Made by a program: the position numbers and the translations under genes. A stretch of 55,655 nt of DNA from Planctomycetota bacterium. Its GTDB lineage: Bacteria > Planctomycetota > MHYJ01 > JACPRB01. Position 1 is the stretch's first letter. Every line of letters begins with the position of its first letter. This document shows, in pieces, positions 14,827 to 23,263 of this stretch. Location of the stretch: contig JACPRC010000037.1 in NCBI GenBank assembly GCA_016190175.1, forward strand, positions 1-55,655. Reading direction: 5' to 3'. The notes under the pieces are model-generated. The model made no database searches. It was not told the DNA's origin and worked only from the letters and a program-made list of their open reading frames with translations.

Positions 14827-15381
14827 ATGAGATTCCTCGCCCTCCCGTTCTGCCTTATCTCCGCTTCCGCCGCATGGGCGCAGAAGGACCGCGTCGCCAT
14901 CGTCGAGGAGAACGGCGTCGTCCTGAGCTGCCCCAGAGGGGAGGAGTGGAAGGCCAAGGTGGAGGACGTGAGCTTCACCGACGGCTCCAAGGCGAAGGCG
15001 GCCTTCGTCGAGCACAAGATGGAGGACCTGAAGATCTGGGTCCTCGTCCAGGCGGACCCGGACCGCAAGGGATTCAAACCTCTCAAGGAGATCGCGGAGA
15101 GCATTCTGGAGGAGCCGAAGAAAAAGGACAAGGCGAAGGTCCGCAAGAACGCCGCCGCGAAGTTCCCCGGCGCGGGCGGCCCGTCGGCCTGGTACCTGGA
15201 GGTCGAATGGGAGGAGAGCAACGCCAAGAAGGTCAAGCGGGAATGGCTCTTCATCGACAAGGCGAACCAGGGGCTTTGCCGCGTCATGATCGACTGCCCC
15301 GACGACATCCACACCAAGTTCCAGGCGCAGATCCAGTTCGTCCTTGCGGCGATGCAGGTCGTGAAAGTGAAGAAAAAGTAG
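14827..15381 (+). CDS. Secreted protein of unknown function
   Basis: 184 residues. ATG 14827 has GGAG 8 nt upstream. Residues 1-18 are a signal peptide (MRFLALPFCLISASAAWAQ). The mature protein is mixed alpha/beta: DRVAIVEENGVVLSCP, then DLKIWVLVQADPDRKGF, a basic linker (KKKDKAKVRK), SAWYLEVEWEESNAKKVKREW and a final amphipathic helix. No catalytic motif is apparent. The layout resembles small periplasmic PsbP/LpoB-like scaffolds, but I cannot assign it. It stands alone, with a structured 94-bp repeat downstream. Confidence 0.75.
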   Translation: MRFLALPFCLISASAAWAQKDRVAIVEENGVVLSCPRGEEWKAKVEDVSFTDGSKAKAAFVEHKMEDLKIWVLVQADPDRKGFKPLKEIAESILEEPKKKDKAKVRKNAAAKFPGAGGPSAWYLEVEWEESNAKKVKREWLFIDKANQGLCRVMIDCPDDIHTKFQAQIQFVLAAMQVVKVKKK

Positions 15382-15428
15382 GAAGCCGCAAGGAACTCCG
15401 GCACCGGCGGCATAGATGTTCCCGCCGG

Positions 15429-15522
15429 CCGGCCCTTGACACGGCGCGCCCGCCATGCGGTTTGGCGGGCCGTGCGGACGCGCCGCCTGCGCGAAGCGCA
15501 GGAGCGCCGCGTCAAGGGCCGG
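15429..15522. repeat. ~94-bp multi-hairpin element, intergenic copy
   Basis: Outer arms 15429-15447 and 15504-15522 pair at 18 of 19 positions (core GCCCTTGACACGG). Inside are two smaller hairpins (CCCGCC/GGCGGG and CTGCGC/GCGCAG), giving a cruciform-like fold. A relative with the same arm core lies in frame within a gene at 48882-48974. Confidence 0.8.
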
Positions 15523-15555
15523 CGCGCCCCCTTTGATTCCCGCTCCGCCGTCAGG

Positions 15556-15561
15556 TAGGAT
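15556..15561 (+). promoter_or_regulatory. -10-like TAGGAT box before FGE-like gene
   Basis: TAGGAT 7 nt upstream of ATG 15569. It supports that start over longer open frames that run through the upstream repeat. Confidence 0.45.
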
Positions 15562-15568
15562 GTCGCCC

Positions 15569-16951
15569 ATGCCCGAGGCCTCCGAAGCCCGCGCCTCCAG
15601 CCCGTGGCCGTTCGTCGCCATCAGCGTCCTCATCCTCCTCCTCGCCGCGTTCCTCTACCTCCGCATGAGCCGCAAGGACCGCGCGCCGGGGCCTCTCGAC
15701 GTCAGGCCGGTCGCGACGACGAAGGACGCGGAAGCGACCGCCGACCCGCGGGGGAGCGAGCGCGCCGGACTCCTCGAGAAGGCCCGCTCCTCCCTCGACG
15801 ACGGCAGAATCGACGACGCGGCCTCGGCCCTCGCCGAGGCGAGGAAGATCCGCCCGGGCGACGACATCGAGAGGATCGAAGGCGAACTGGTCCGCCTGCG
15901 CGCGAAGGCCCAGGAGGAGGAGGAACAGCGCCGGGCCGCGCTCGCGCTGGGCGAACTCAAGAAGAACTGGGAAGAAACCTGGAAACCCAAGTACCTGTGG
16001 GATCAGGCCGCCGCCGCCGCCGGGGAGTTCCTCAAGGCCCACCCGAAGGCCGCGAACGACCCGGACTTCGAGGCGCTGCGGCGCGAGATCGAGCGCAACC
16101 GGCGGGAGCACGACGAGGCGTACCGGATGAACCTCGACGCCGCCCGCAAACTCCACCAGGAGGGGCGCACGGCGCAGGCGCTCCAGAAGCTCCTGCTCGC
16201 GATCCAGTTCTACCCGGAGCGCGCCGGGGAGATCGACGCCCTCCGCGCGGAATGGGAATCCAGCCTCCTCGACAAGGAGATGGTCCGCATCACGGACGTC
16301 GAGGTCTGGATCGGCTCCGACGAGGTCGACGACGAGAAACCGAAGCGCCGCTTCCGGGGCAAGCCCTACAAGATCGACCGCTACGAGGTGACGAACGAGG
16401 AGTACGCCGCCTTCCTCGCGGCGAACCCGAACCACCCCGCGCCGCCGTACTGGAAGAACCGCCGCTACCCGCCGGAAGCGGCGCGGTTCCCCGTCACCTG
16501 CGTCCGGCTCGGCGACGCGGAGGCGTACGCCCGCTGGGCGAGGAAGCGCCTGCCGACCGAGGAGGAGTGGGAGAAGGCGGCGCGTTTCATCAACGGATGG
16601 CGCTACCCCTGGGGCGACGACTTCCCCGCCCCGGGCTCGCGCGATTACCCCGCCAATTCCTGGGAGTACTGGCAGAACCTTGCCGACCAGGGGAAGCTGC
16701 CCGGTCCCGTGGCCGTCGGCACCTTCCCCAACGGCAAGAGCGGCTTCGACGTCTATGATATGGCGGGCAACGTCTGGGAATGGACGTCGACCCGGGTGCC
16801 CGCCGACGTGAACGGGAAGAAGGTCGAGATGGGCGTCCTCAAGGGCGGCTCGTTCATGACGACGAAGGAGGCCCTCCGGTGCTCCAACCGCCTGCTCGAC
16901 GAGCCCGACCTGGGACATCCCGACTACGGGTTCCGCTGCGTGAAGGACTAG
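15569..16951 (+). CDS. Membrane-anchored FGE-sulfatase-like protein
   Basis: 460 residues: an N-terminal membrane anchor (about 13-32), a TPR-like/coiled helical region to about 235, then an FGE-sulfatase (SUMF1-type) domain with RYEVTNEEYAAFL, RLPTEEEWEKAAR, WRYPWGD, YDMAGNVWEWT, LKGGSF and a final YGFRCV. True formylglycine-generating enzymes use two active-site cysteines near the RxxCR segment; here only RCSNR and GFRCV are visible, so this may be a non-catalytic or differently acting member. The domain would sit outside the cytoplasm. No sulfatase gene is nearby. Confidence 0.88.
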   Translation: MPEASEARASSPWPFVAISVLILLLAAFLYLRMSRKDRAPGPLDVRPVATTKDAEATADPRGSERAGLLEKARSSLDDGRIDDAASALAEARKIRPGDDIERIEGELVRLRAKAQEEEEQRRAALALGELKKNWEETWKPKYLWDQAAAAAGEFLKAHPKAANDPDFEALRREIERNRREHDEAYRMNLDAARKLHQEGRTAQALQKLLLAIQFYPERAGEIDALRAEWESSLLDKEMVRITDVEVWIGSDEVDDEKPKRRFRGKPYKIDRYEVTNEEYAAFLAANPNHPAPPYWKNRRYPPEAARFPVTCVRLGDAEAYARWARKRLPTEEEWEKAARFINGWRYPWGDDFPAPGSRDYPANSWEYWQNLADQGKLPGPVAVGTFPNGKSGFDVYDMAGNVWEWTSTRVPADVNGKKVEMGVLKGGSFMTTKEALRCSNRLLDEPDLGHPDYGFRCVKD

Positions 16952-17028
16952 CCCTCAGCAGTCAGCCATCAGCCCTCAGCAGGATCGGGCTGACGGCTGA
17001 TAGCTGATGGCTGATGGCTGATGGCTGA
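16952..17028. repeat. Dispersed palindromic repeat (CAGCCATCAGC family), copy 2
   Basis: Left part TCAGCCATCAGC-like words, right part three tandem CTGATGG words; it forms an imperfect hairpin. The final ATGGCTGATAGC of the repeat supplies the start codon of the sigma factor gene (17021). Confidence 0.8.
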
Positions 17029-17590
17029 TAGCGACCGCGAGCTGGTGCGCCGCGCCCAGGACGGCGACCCGGACGCCTTCAACGAGCTGGTCCTGCGCCA
17101 CCAGGAGAAGATCTTCAACGCGGTTTACCGCTTCTGCTCCCATTGGGAAGACGCCTGCGACATCACCCAGCGCGCCTTCGTCAACGCCTTCCGCAAGATC
17201 GGAGAGTTCAAGGGCGACTCCGCCTTTACGACGTGGATGTACCGCATTGCTTTCAACCAGAGCGTGAGCTTCCGCCGCGAGACCGGGCGTCAAAAGACCG
17301 TCAGCCTGACATCGAAGGACGACGAGATGGTCCGGGAGCCCGCGTTCGAGCACAACCCGTCCGAGCGTCTCGAGACCGACGACAGCCGCCGCAAGGTCCA
17401 GCAGGCGCTCGCCGCGCTCGATGACGACGACCGGAAGATCATCGTCCTCAAGGACCTCCAGGGCTACTCCTACGACGAGATCGCGGCGATCCTCGACATC
17501 CCGAAGGGGACCGTGCGCTCCCGCCTCCATCGCGCCCGGCTGGCCCTCAAGACGAAGCTGAAGTCGTTTGCGGGAACCGCGCGGAGCTGA
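17021..17590 (+). CDS. ECF (RpoE-like) RNA polymerase sigma factor
   Basis: 189 residues with sigma region 2 (FNELVLRHQEKIFNAVYR, DACDITQRAFVNAFRKI, FTTWMYRIAFN) and region 4 (LDDDDRKIIVLKDLQGYSY, IAAILDIPKGTVRSRLHRAR). It directs RNA polymerase to its own promoter set and is normally held by the membrane anti-sigma factor encoded next, 16 nt downstream. The start codon lies inside a dispersed repeat, and the alternative in-frame ATG words of that repeat run straight into stops, so 17021 is the only workable start. There is no Shine-Dalgarno sequence, so translation may be weak or start on a leaderless RNA. Confidence 0.92.
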   Translation: MADSDRELVRRAQDGDPDAFNELVLRHQEKIFNAVYRFCSHWEDACDITQRAFVNAFRKIGEFKGDSAFTTWMYRIAFNQSVSFRRETGRQKTVSLTSKDDEMVREPAFEHNPSERLETDDSRRKVQQALAALDDDDRKIIVLKDLQGYSYDEIAAILDIPKGTVRSRLHRARLALKTKLKSFAGTARS

Positions 17591-17606
17591 TCCGCGTCAA
17601 AACAGC

Positions 17607-18659
17607 ATGAGTTGCCCGCTGGACCGGGACAAGCTGACGGGGTACTTCGACGGCGAACTGGACGCCGCCGATCGGAACGAGATCGATCGGCACATCGCCT
17701 CGTGCTCGGAGTGCCTCCGCGAGCTGGAGGAGATCAAGTCGGCCTCGTTCGCCGTCCGCGGTCTCCCGCGACTCCCGGTCCCCGGGAAGGTCACGGCCGC
17801 GATCCGCGCCGGGGTCTCGGGCCGGGTCATCCCGATGCGGAAGCCCTGGCTGACGTGGGGGCTCGCCGGGGCCGCGGCGCTCTTCCTCGTGGTGAACGTG
17901 GCGTTCTTCTCCTCGCTGCGCCGGGAGGAGTCCCGGCCTCCGGAGAACACCGATCTCGCGTCGCGTCCGGCCGGGGAGAAGCCTCTCGATGCCCCGATGA
18001 CGCGCGGCAAGCGGGGCGCGGGCGACGAGCCGCCTTCGGCCGAGCGGCGGACCGCGATGAAGAAGGACGCCCAGGAGGACTACGCCGGGACGGGGTCGAA
18101 AAAGAGCCCCGAACCGGCGCGGAAGCCCGGCTTCTACACCGTCGTCACCTCGGAGGTGGCCGACGCCCGCGAGCGCGTGGAGCAGGAACTGGCCCGGATG
18201 GGCGTCCGCCACCGGACCGGGGCGGGCGAGTACGACTCGGGGGCCTATGCGCAGGACACCTGCATCGAGGTCGAGCTCACGGACGAGCAGCTCGCGGAGC
18301 TCGAGAACGCGATGAAGAAGGACCCGCGTCAGTTCGTGTGGGTCGAGGGGCAGCAGAACTACTATCCCTGCCGGCAGGAGGAGAACGCCCGCGACGGCGA
18401 CCGGTTCGCCGGCCGCATGCGGGGCGACGGCAGCGGGAAGGGGCGCGAAGACGAGTCCAAACGGAAGGCGGACAAGTCCGAGGGGAAGACGGCGAAGGAA
18501 TCCGAGGAACCGAAACCGCGCACGACGCCGGAAGATCCGGCGAAGTCCGCGGCGGAGAAGAAGGACGCGCCCGAGCAGGCACGCAAGGCCGGACCGCGCA
18601 CCCGCCGGATCGTCATCTACTTCCACGAGCTCCAGCGCGCCCAGCGCACGGGCAAGTAG
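17607..18659 (+). CDS. Membrane anti-sigma factor with zf-HC2 domain
   Basis: 350 residues. Residues 1-45 form a zinc-binding anti-sigma domain with the HxxxCxxC motif as HIASCSEC, preceded by YFDGELDAADRNEIDRH. One transmembrane helix lies near 90-110 (WGLAGAAALFLVVNVAFF). A roughly 75-residue exported domain follows (FYTVVTSEVADARERVEQEL to QFVWVEGQQ), then a Lys/Glu/Pro-rich tail of about 90 residues. It should sequester the sigma factor encoded just upstream and release it on an envelope signal. ATG 17607 is chosen because the zinc domain begins there. Confidence 0.88.
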   Translation: MSCPLDRDKLTGYFDGELDAADRNEIDRHIASCSECLRELEEIKSASFAVRGLPRLPVPGKVTAAIRAGVSGRVIPMRKPWLTWGLAGAAALFLVVNVAFFSSLRREESRPPENTDLASRPAGEKPLDAPMTRGKRGAGDEPPSAERRTAMKKDAQEDYAGTGSKKSPEPARKPGFYTVVTSEVADARERVEQELARMGVRHRTGAGEYDSGAYAQDTCIEVELTDEQLAELENAMKKDPRQFVWVEGQQNYYPCRQEENARDGDRFAGRMRGDGSGKGREDESKRKADKSEGKTAKESEEPKPRTTPEDPAKSAAEKKDAPEQARKAGPRTRRIVIYFHELQRAQRTGK

Positions 18660-18673
18660 CCGCCCCGCTGTGA

Positions 18674-18679
18674 TACAAT
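18674..18679 (+). promoter_or_regulatory. -10-like TACAAT box before zinc peptidase
   Basis: TACAAT 7 nt upstream of ATG 18687. This is the spacing expected if transcription begins at the A of the start codon. Confidence 0.5.
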
Positions 18680-18686
18680 TCCCTCC

Positions 18687-19697
18687 ATGCGACATTCCCG
18701 CCGCATCCTCTTCGGCGACGAGACCCGGAAACTCGAGCTGCTGAGCACGAGGATCGACCGGCTCGATCTGCCGCTTCGAGGCACGCTCCTCGACGAGTGC
18801 TTCCGCCGCGTCCGCCGCGATCTCCGCCGGGCCGGGATCGACGAGATGCGGCCGAACTTCTATCTGTCCGACGAGTACGGCACGGTCGTCGGGACCGCCA
18901 ACATCGGCGTCGGGTTCTGGGACGCCGACCCGCTCCTGCGCGAGCTCCACCGCGACGCGCGCGGCGGGACGAACTCGCGCGCCGACATCCTGCTCCTGCT
19001 GCGCCACGAATGCGGCCACGCGTTCTGCTACTTGTACAAGCTCTACCGCGACGCGGAATTCCGACGCCTCTTCCGCGTCCGAGGCCACTTCTTCCGGACC
19101 TACCCCAGCACGGACCGGTACGTCCCGAACCCGTGGAGCAAGCACTTCGTCAATCCGTTCGGGGACCACTACGCCCAGAAGCACCCCGACGACGACTTCG
19201 CCGACACCTTCGCCGAATTCCTCGCGGGCGGATGGAAGCGGCGGTACCGGGCGAAACCCGGAGCGTTGAAGAAACTCCGATACGTGGAACGCACGGTTCG
19301 GGCATGGGGCAGGAAGCCCGCCATCGTCCGGAGCGATCCCCGGGACCTCGACCAGCCGCTCAACCGGATGAAGCGGACGGTGCGTGCCTTCCTCCGGGCG
19401 AGGGTGGGGCGCTACGACCCGAGAGGCTTCCTGGACCCCGACCTCTCGTCGATCTTCACGCGGCGCGGCTCGGCCGGGCGCTTCCTCGACCGGTTCGAAG
19501 GGGAGATCGTGCGGCAGGCGGCGGTCTGGTCCGGCGCGCCCGCCCGGGTCGTCGGCGACATCCTCGACAAGGTCCGCGAACGCGCCGAGGCCCGGAGGCT
19601 GGGAGTGCGGGACACCCACCGGACTCTCGTGGAGCTGACCGCCTACGTCTCGTCGCTGGCGACCCACTACGCGACGACGGGTCGGTTCAGAAACTAG
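18687..19697 (+). CDS. Putative zinc metallopeptidase (PF15887-like)
   Basis: 336 residues. HECGH at 107-111 (LLLRHECGHAFCYLYKLYR) is a gluzincin HExxH motif, and the downstream HYAQKHPDDDFADTFAEFLA (near 160-180) offers the third zinc ligand. The early part (PNFYLSDEYGTV) and the HYAQKxPxxDFAE(T)F pattern fit the 'putative zinc-binding metallopeptidase' family found in many environmental bacteria; its substrate is unknown. The C-terminal third is helical and basic. There is no signal peptide, so it should be cytoplasmic. It is downstream of the sigma/anti-sigma pair but has its own -10-like box. Confidence 0.8.
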   Translation: MRHSRRILFGDETRKLELLSTRIDRLDLPLRGTLLDECFRRVRRDLRRAGIDEMRPNFYLSDEYGTVVGTANIGVGFWDADPLLRELHRDARGGTNSRADILLLLRHECGHAFCYLYKLYRDAEFRRLFRVRGHFFRTYPSTDRYVPNPWSKHFVNPFGDHYAQKHPDDDFADTFAEFLAGGWKRRYRAKPGALKKLRYVERTVRAWGRKPAIVRSDPRDLDQPLNRMKRTVRAFLRARVGRYDPRGFLDPDLSSIFTRRGSAGRFLDRFEGEIVRQAAVWSGAPARVVGDILDKVRERAEARRLGVRDTHRTLVELTAYVSSLATHYATTGRFRN

Positions 19698-19788
19698 CTG
19701 TCAGCCATCAGCAGTCGGCCCTCGGCCCGAAGACGTCCTTCTGGCTGATTGCTGATGGCTGATTGCTGATGGCTGACTGCCGATGGCC
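19697..19788. repeat. Dispersed palindromic repeat (CAGCCATCAGC family), copy 3
   Basis: Starts at the stop codon of the peptidase gene and ends before the stop of the convergent gene. Left arm TCAGCCATCAGC words, right arm repeated GGCTGATTGCTGAT words. Confidence 0.8.
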
Positions 19789-19793
19789 GACCG

Positions 19794-21218
19794 CTACCTC
19801 GGCCCCCGCAGCCACGCCCCGTCGGGATAGAAGGGCGAATCGTCCTCGTCGAAGGGGACGACCTTCATCCAGAAGTAGCCGTACGACCGCGCGCCGTCCG
19901 CGTGGTAGTGCGCGTGCGCGTCCGACCGGACCGTGAACGGAATCCGGATCGTCGAGATTCCCGCCTTGGTCGCCTTGACGCGGATCGCGTCGAACTCCGT
20001 CGTCGCGTCCTCCGCGTTGAAGTCCTTCTCGAGCGTCACCGTCGCGTCCGCGACGGTGACGACATCGAGCAGCTTCGAGACGTCCATCCCGTCCTTCGTC
20101 GGGCGGTAGTAGAAGAAGACGACCACGATCTCCTTGCCCGCGGCGAAGGTGCCGGAGGTCTTCGCGATCTCGAGGGCGCCGCTCTCCCCCGAAAAGAGGC
20201 CGACGTCCGGAAGGTTGTTGTTGCTCCCGTCGATCTTCGTCGCCCCCATGAAGAAATAGGCGGAGTACGGTTTGGGCGTGTCGGCGACGACCTCCCCGTC
20301 GGGCCAGGAGGCCTCCGTGAAGTGGCGGATCTCGCCCGCCGGGTCGGGCTCGGCGAGCTTCCCCGCGAGCCAGTCCTTCATCGTGTCCGCCTTCGACTCG
20401 ACGTGCATCACCGCGCCCCAGCGGTCGGAATACGACCCCGCATGGGCCTGCTTCCACGCCTCCAGGATGGGCTTCTTGCCGGAATCCGCCTTGAGGAGGG
20501 CGGTGAACTTCCCGAAGAAGACCCCCCCCGGATCGCCGCCCGGGTAGCTGTCCGAGTATCCGAGGATCCCGTGGATCGGCTTCGGGCGGCGGAGCGCGGG
20601 ATTCCACCGGAGGACGTTCCACGAGGAGAGGTTGTAGCAGGTCGGGATGATGACGTACTTGAGCCGGTCCGAATGGGCCGGCGCGCCGAGATTCTCCAGG
20701 GTCTGCGCCAGCTCGAGCCCGAGGTTGGAGTCGCCGCCCCACACGGTCCCGGCCGCTCCGTGGCCGCTGGCCGCGACGAGGTCGGCCCACTCCGTCGCGT
20801 CGGGGTCGACCGTCAGGGATGCGTCGGTCGCGGAGCTCTTCTTGACTCCGGGGGACCAGACCCATTGCGAGAGGAACCCGCAGATCTTCCGGAGCTCCTC
20901 GCGGAACTCGTCCTCGGTATGCGACTCCATGAACTTCTTGAAGATCGGATCCGACACCATCGGGCGCGTCTTCGAGTCCACGTACGAGTTCGGGAGCGCC
21001 AGGAGGCCGCTCCCCTTCCACCGGACCGGGAGATTCGGATTCGCGGAGTCCACGTAGCGGCTGCCCCAGTCGTCCTTCTTGCGGGGGAGCTGGAGCAGCA
21101 GGTTCTTCCAGCCCAGCGCCGCGATCCCCGCGGCGAACGCCTGCGCGTCCGCGGTGTGGCCGAACTCGATCCAGGCGAAGTTCAGGTGTCTCGTGACGGC
21201 CGTCGTGGGAGGGGGCAT
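19794..21218 (-). CDS. DUF6345-like protein with caspase-type His/Cys pair
   Basis: 474 residues. The central region has the layout of the caspase/gingipain (clan CD) fold: a hydrophobic strand ending ADLVAASGHG (His153), then KYVIIPTCYNLS (Cys194). IHGILGYSDSYPG with a following GVFFGKF and EAWKQAHAG is typical, from memory, of DUF6345-like proteins. The C-terminal ~170 residues look like a beta-sandwich. There is no signal peptide. The ATG is 1 nt past the stop of the LysM gene (TGACATG), so the two are translationally coupled. Protease activity is inference from the His-Gly and Cys strands; a C8 run at 20522-20529 lies in the coding strand's complement. Confidence 0.65.
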   Translation of the reverse strand: MPPPTTAVTRHLNFAWIEFGHTADAQAFAAGIAALGWKNLLLQLPRKKDDWGSRYVDSANPNLPVRWKGSGLLALPNSYVDSKTRPMVSDPIFKKFMESHTEDEFREELRKICGFLSQWVWSPGVKKSSATDASLTVDPDATEWADLVAASGHGAAGTVWGGDSNLGLELAQTLENLGAPAHSDRLKYVIIPTCYNLSSWNVLRWNPALRRPKPIHGILGYSDSYPGGDPGGVFFGKFTALLKADSGKKPILEAWKQAHAGSYSDRWGAVMHVESKADTMKDWLAGKLAEPDPAGEIRHFTEASWPDGEVVADTPKPYSAYFFMGATKIDGSNNNLPDVGLFSGESGALEIAKTSGTFAAGKEIVVVFFYYRPTKDGMDVSKLLDVVTVADATVTLEKDFNAEDATTEFDAIRVKATKAGISTIRIPFTVRSDAHAHYHADGARSYGYFWMKVVPFDEDDSPFYPDGAWLRGPR

Positions 21219-21219
21219 G

Positions 21220-22647
21220 TCAGGCGACCGCCTCCTTCGGGTTCGCGCCGTACTCGCCGTCCTCCGCCAGCGCGACCGTCGTCCTCGCCCAGGCGCCCCA
21301 GCTCGCGTCGCAGCCGTCCAGCTCCGCAACCGTCCCTTCGTCGAGATCCCCCGTCGGCGCCGTTCCGTGCTCCGCCTGGAAGGCCTCGACGAAGGCGGCC
21401 AGGACGTCGGGACTTTCCGGCTCGAGCGGCGGCTTCGGGTCCGCCACGTACCCCAGGTTGACGAGCCGCTGCCACGCGCCGTTCGGGGTGTTCGCGTGCT
21501 CCGCGACGAGGAAGACGCGGCGCTCGTGCTCCCGCAGCTCGGTCTTGAACTTCAGGTCGGCGAAGTTGCCCTTCTCCGTCCAGCAGTCGATCCGCGCGGG
21601 GAAGATGCCGGCGTCGTCCGTGCGCATCTTCTCCTCGGTGCCGTCGGCGTACTTCGCGGTCACGTCGATGCCGGCCAGGAACCCCAGGAAGGGGTCGTCG
21701 AGACGGACGCGGATGCGGCGCTCGACGCGCCGGACCCGCACGGTGTGCGTCCGCCCGGTCTCGTGGCCGGAGGAGGACCAGTCGCCCGGCACGAGGAGCG
21801 TCCCGGGGCGGTCCCGGTCGTCGAACCGGTAGTCGTACTTTCCGGTCTTGATCGTGCAGCCCACCTCGAAATGCAGGTGGCGGTCGATCGTCTTCGGGTC
21901 GTCGGTGTCCCAGTTGAATTTCGCGAGCTGCTGCCACGTGAGCCCCGCGGCCTTCGCGATCGAGTCGAGGCTTTCGCCCGTGCGGACCCGGTGCGTCTCG
22001 ATCCTCCGGATTTGGAGCGGGCCGGAGAGCTTCTCCTTCTTCGCGGACGCGCCGCCGGGCGCGGGCATCTCCTCTCCCCAGCCGACGAAGTCGAGCGTGC
22101 TGGCGAGCGGCGCGTCGGGGATCCGGCTCCGCACGGAGGCGGTCCCCGTCTCGATCTCCCGGATCTCGAACTTCCCGTCCGGGTCCGTGGGGTGCTCGGC
22201 CTCGTCCGCCCCGGGGGGCGCGATGAGGAGTTTGACGTCGGCGACGGGTTTGCGGTCGTCGTCCTCAACGACGCGGAAGCGGATCCACGTCTTTTCGGAG
22301 GCGGCGTCCTCGGCGGTCTCGGCGGGCGCTTCGGCGGCGGGGGCGGAGACGCGGGGAAGGGGGCGCTCGGGGAGCCGCACGACGAGGAACCGTCCGAGGG
22401 AGATGCGTCGCGCGACGACGCGGACGACGTCGGCTTCGGAGAGGCGCTCGGCCGCGGCGGTGCGGGGGGGCTCGGCGAGGACCGACCGCAGGACGTCCAG
22501 GTTGTCCCCCTCGCGCGCGAGGGAGGCGAGGAAGCGCTCTGCCGACGACTCGTTCGGGAAGCGGAGGACGTGCGAGCCGGCCGGGATCGGGCGCTCCGCA
22601 ATCTCGATGGTCCGCGTGCCCCATCGGAGGCGCCATCGGAAGGGCAT
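21220..22647 (-). CDS. LysM and peptidoglycan-binding-like protein
   Basis: 475 residues. There is a helical N-terminus, an Ala/Pro linker near 110, a small carboxypeptidase-regulatory-like beta domain (WIRFRVVEDDDRKPVADV), a LysM domain near 220-265 (HRVRTGESLDSIAKAAGLT, LAKFNW), further beta domains and a C-terminal peptidoglycan-binding-like helical unit (NLGYVADPKPPLEPESPDV, AFVEAFQAEHGTAPTG). No signal peptide is seen, so it may be exported by a specialised route or act as a scaffold; such LysM proteins occur with contractile injection systems, but no such genes are here. The start is ATG 22647 with TACGCT 6 nt upstream. It is coupled to the caspase-fold gene downstream. Confidence 0.75.
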   Translation of the reverse strand: MPFRWRLRWGTRTIEIAERPIPAGSHVLRFPNESSAERFLASLAREGDNLDVLRSVLAEPPRTAAAERLSEADVVRVVARRISLGRFLVVRLPERPLPRVSAPAAEAPAETAEDAASEKTWIRFRVVEDDDRKPVADVKLLIAPPGADEAEHPTDPDGKFEIREIETGTASVRSRIPDAPLASTLDFVGWGEEMPAPGGASAKKEKLSGPLQIRRIETHRVRTGESLDSIAKAAGLTWQQLAKFNWDTDDPKTIDRHLHFEVGCTIKTGKYDYRFDDRDRPGTLLVPGDWSSSGHETGRTHTVRVRRVERRIRVRLDDPFLGFLAGIDVTAKYADGTEEKMRTDDAGIFPARIDCWTEKGNFADLKFKTELREHERRVFLVAEHANTPNGAWQRLVNLGYVADPKPPLEPESPDVLAAFVEAFQAEHGTAPTGDLDEGTVAELDGCDASWGAWARTTVALAEDGEYGANPKEAVA

Positions 22648-22653
22648 CGATGC

Positions 22654-22659
22654 AGCGTA
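22654..22659 (-). promoter_or_regulatory. -10-like TACGCT box before LysM gene
   Basis: TANNNT hexamer 6 nt upstream of ATG 22647, consistent with a leaderless start for the LysM-caspase-fold pair. Confidence 0.4.
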
Positions 22660-22685
22660 CCGGCGGAGGCGGCACGTGTCCAGCG

Positions 22686-22895
22686 TCAGGGGACCGGGTC
22701 GTACCCGGCCCCGCCCCACGGGGCGCAGCGGAGGAGGCGGCGGAGGCCGAGCCAGACGCCGCGGAGGAGACCGTGCTTCTGGACGGCGTCGATCATGTAC
22801 TGGGAGCAGCTCGGCCAGTAGCGACAGGCGGGGGGCAGGAGCGGCGAGACGCACCACTGGTAGAGCTTGACCGGGACGATGACGAGGTACTTCAC
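22686..22895 (-). CDS. yidD: Membrane protein insertion efficiency factor YidD
   Basis: 69 residues, the usual size. The family core is intact: [52 protein letters not shown]. YidD is a small membrane-associated protein that assists YidC-dependent insertion and is typically encoded between rnpA and yidC. The GTG start overlaps the rnpA stop as GTGA. yidC does not follow; a LysM protein gene takes its place 38 nt downstream. Confidence 0.95.
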   Translation of the reverse strand: MKYLVIVPVKLYQWCVSPLLPPACRYWPSCSQYMIDAVQKHGLLRGVWLGLRRLLRCAPWGGAGYDPVP

Positions 22896-23257
22896 GCCCG
22901 CGCCTCCCCCGAGAGGCCGGCGCGGGCGCGGCGCACCAGCTCGAGGAAAGGGCCGTCCACGTCGGGTCTCTTCAAGTCGCCGGGTCCGCGAAGAGGGACG
23001 ACGACGAGATCGAGCCCCGGCCCGACCTCGGCGGCATGAAGGCGGAAGCTCTCGCGCAGGAGCCGCTTCCAGCGGTTCCGCTCGACGGCGTCGCAGAGGC
23101 GCGACGGGATGCTGAAGGCGATGCGGGAGAGGGTCAGCCCGTTCGGCCGCGCGTGGACGCGGAGGAGACGCCCGGCGAAGCGGCGGCCGCGGCGCCAGAC
23201 GAGGTCGATGTCGCGCCGGCGCCGGAGGCGGCGCTCGGGGGGGAAGCGGGCGTCCAT
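22892..23257 (-). CDS. rnpA: Ribonuclease P protein component
   Basis: 121 residues. The RNR signature is present as [14 protein letters not shown], with [14 protein letters not shown] near the N-terminus and the central basic strand region ([20 protein letters not shown]). It binds the RNase P RNA and matures tRNA 5' ends. The ATG at 23257 has TAGAGT 6 nt upstream. The ribosomal protein L34 gene, almost always immediately upstream of rnpA, is not there; the next upstream gene is divergent. The overlap with yidD (4 nt) is the normal arrangement. Confidence 0.95.
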   Translation of the reverse strand: MDARFPPERRLRRRRDIDLVWRRGRRFAGRLLRVHARPNGLTLSRIAFSIPSRLCDAVERNRWKRLLRESFRLHAAEVGPGLDLVVVPLRGPGDLKRPDVDGPFLELVRRARAGLSGEARA

Positions 23258-23263
23258 GGCTCC

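Noticed and set aside
15455-15568. Upstream start for the FGE-like gene at 15455
   Set aside because: It would translate the 94-bp hairpin element; ATG 15569 has a -10-like box 7 nt upstream and begins just before the membrane anchor.
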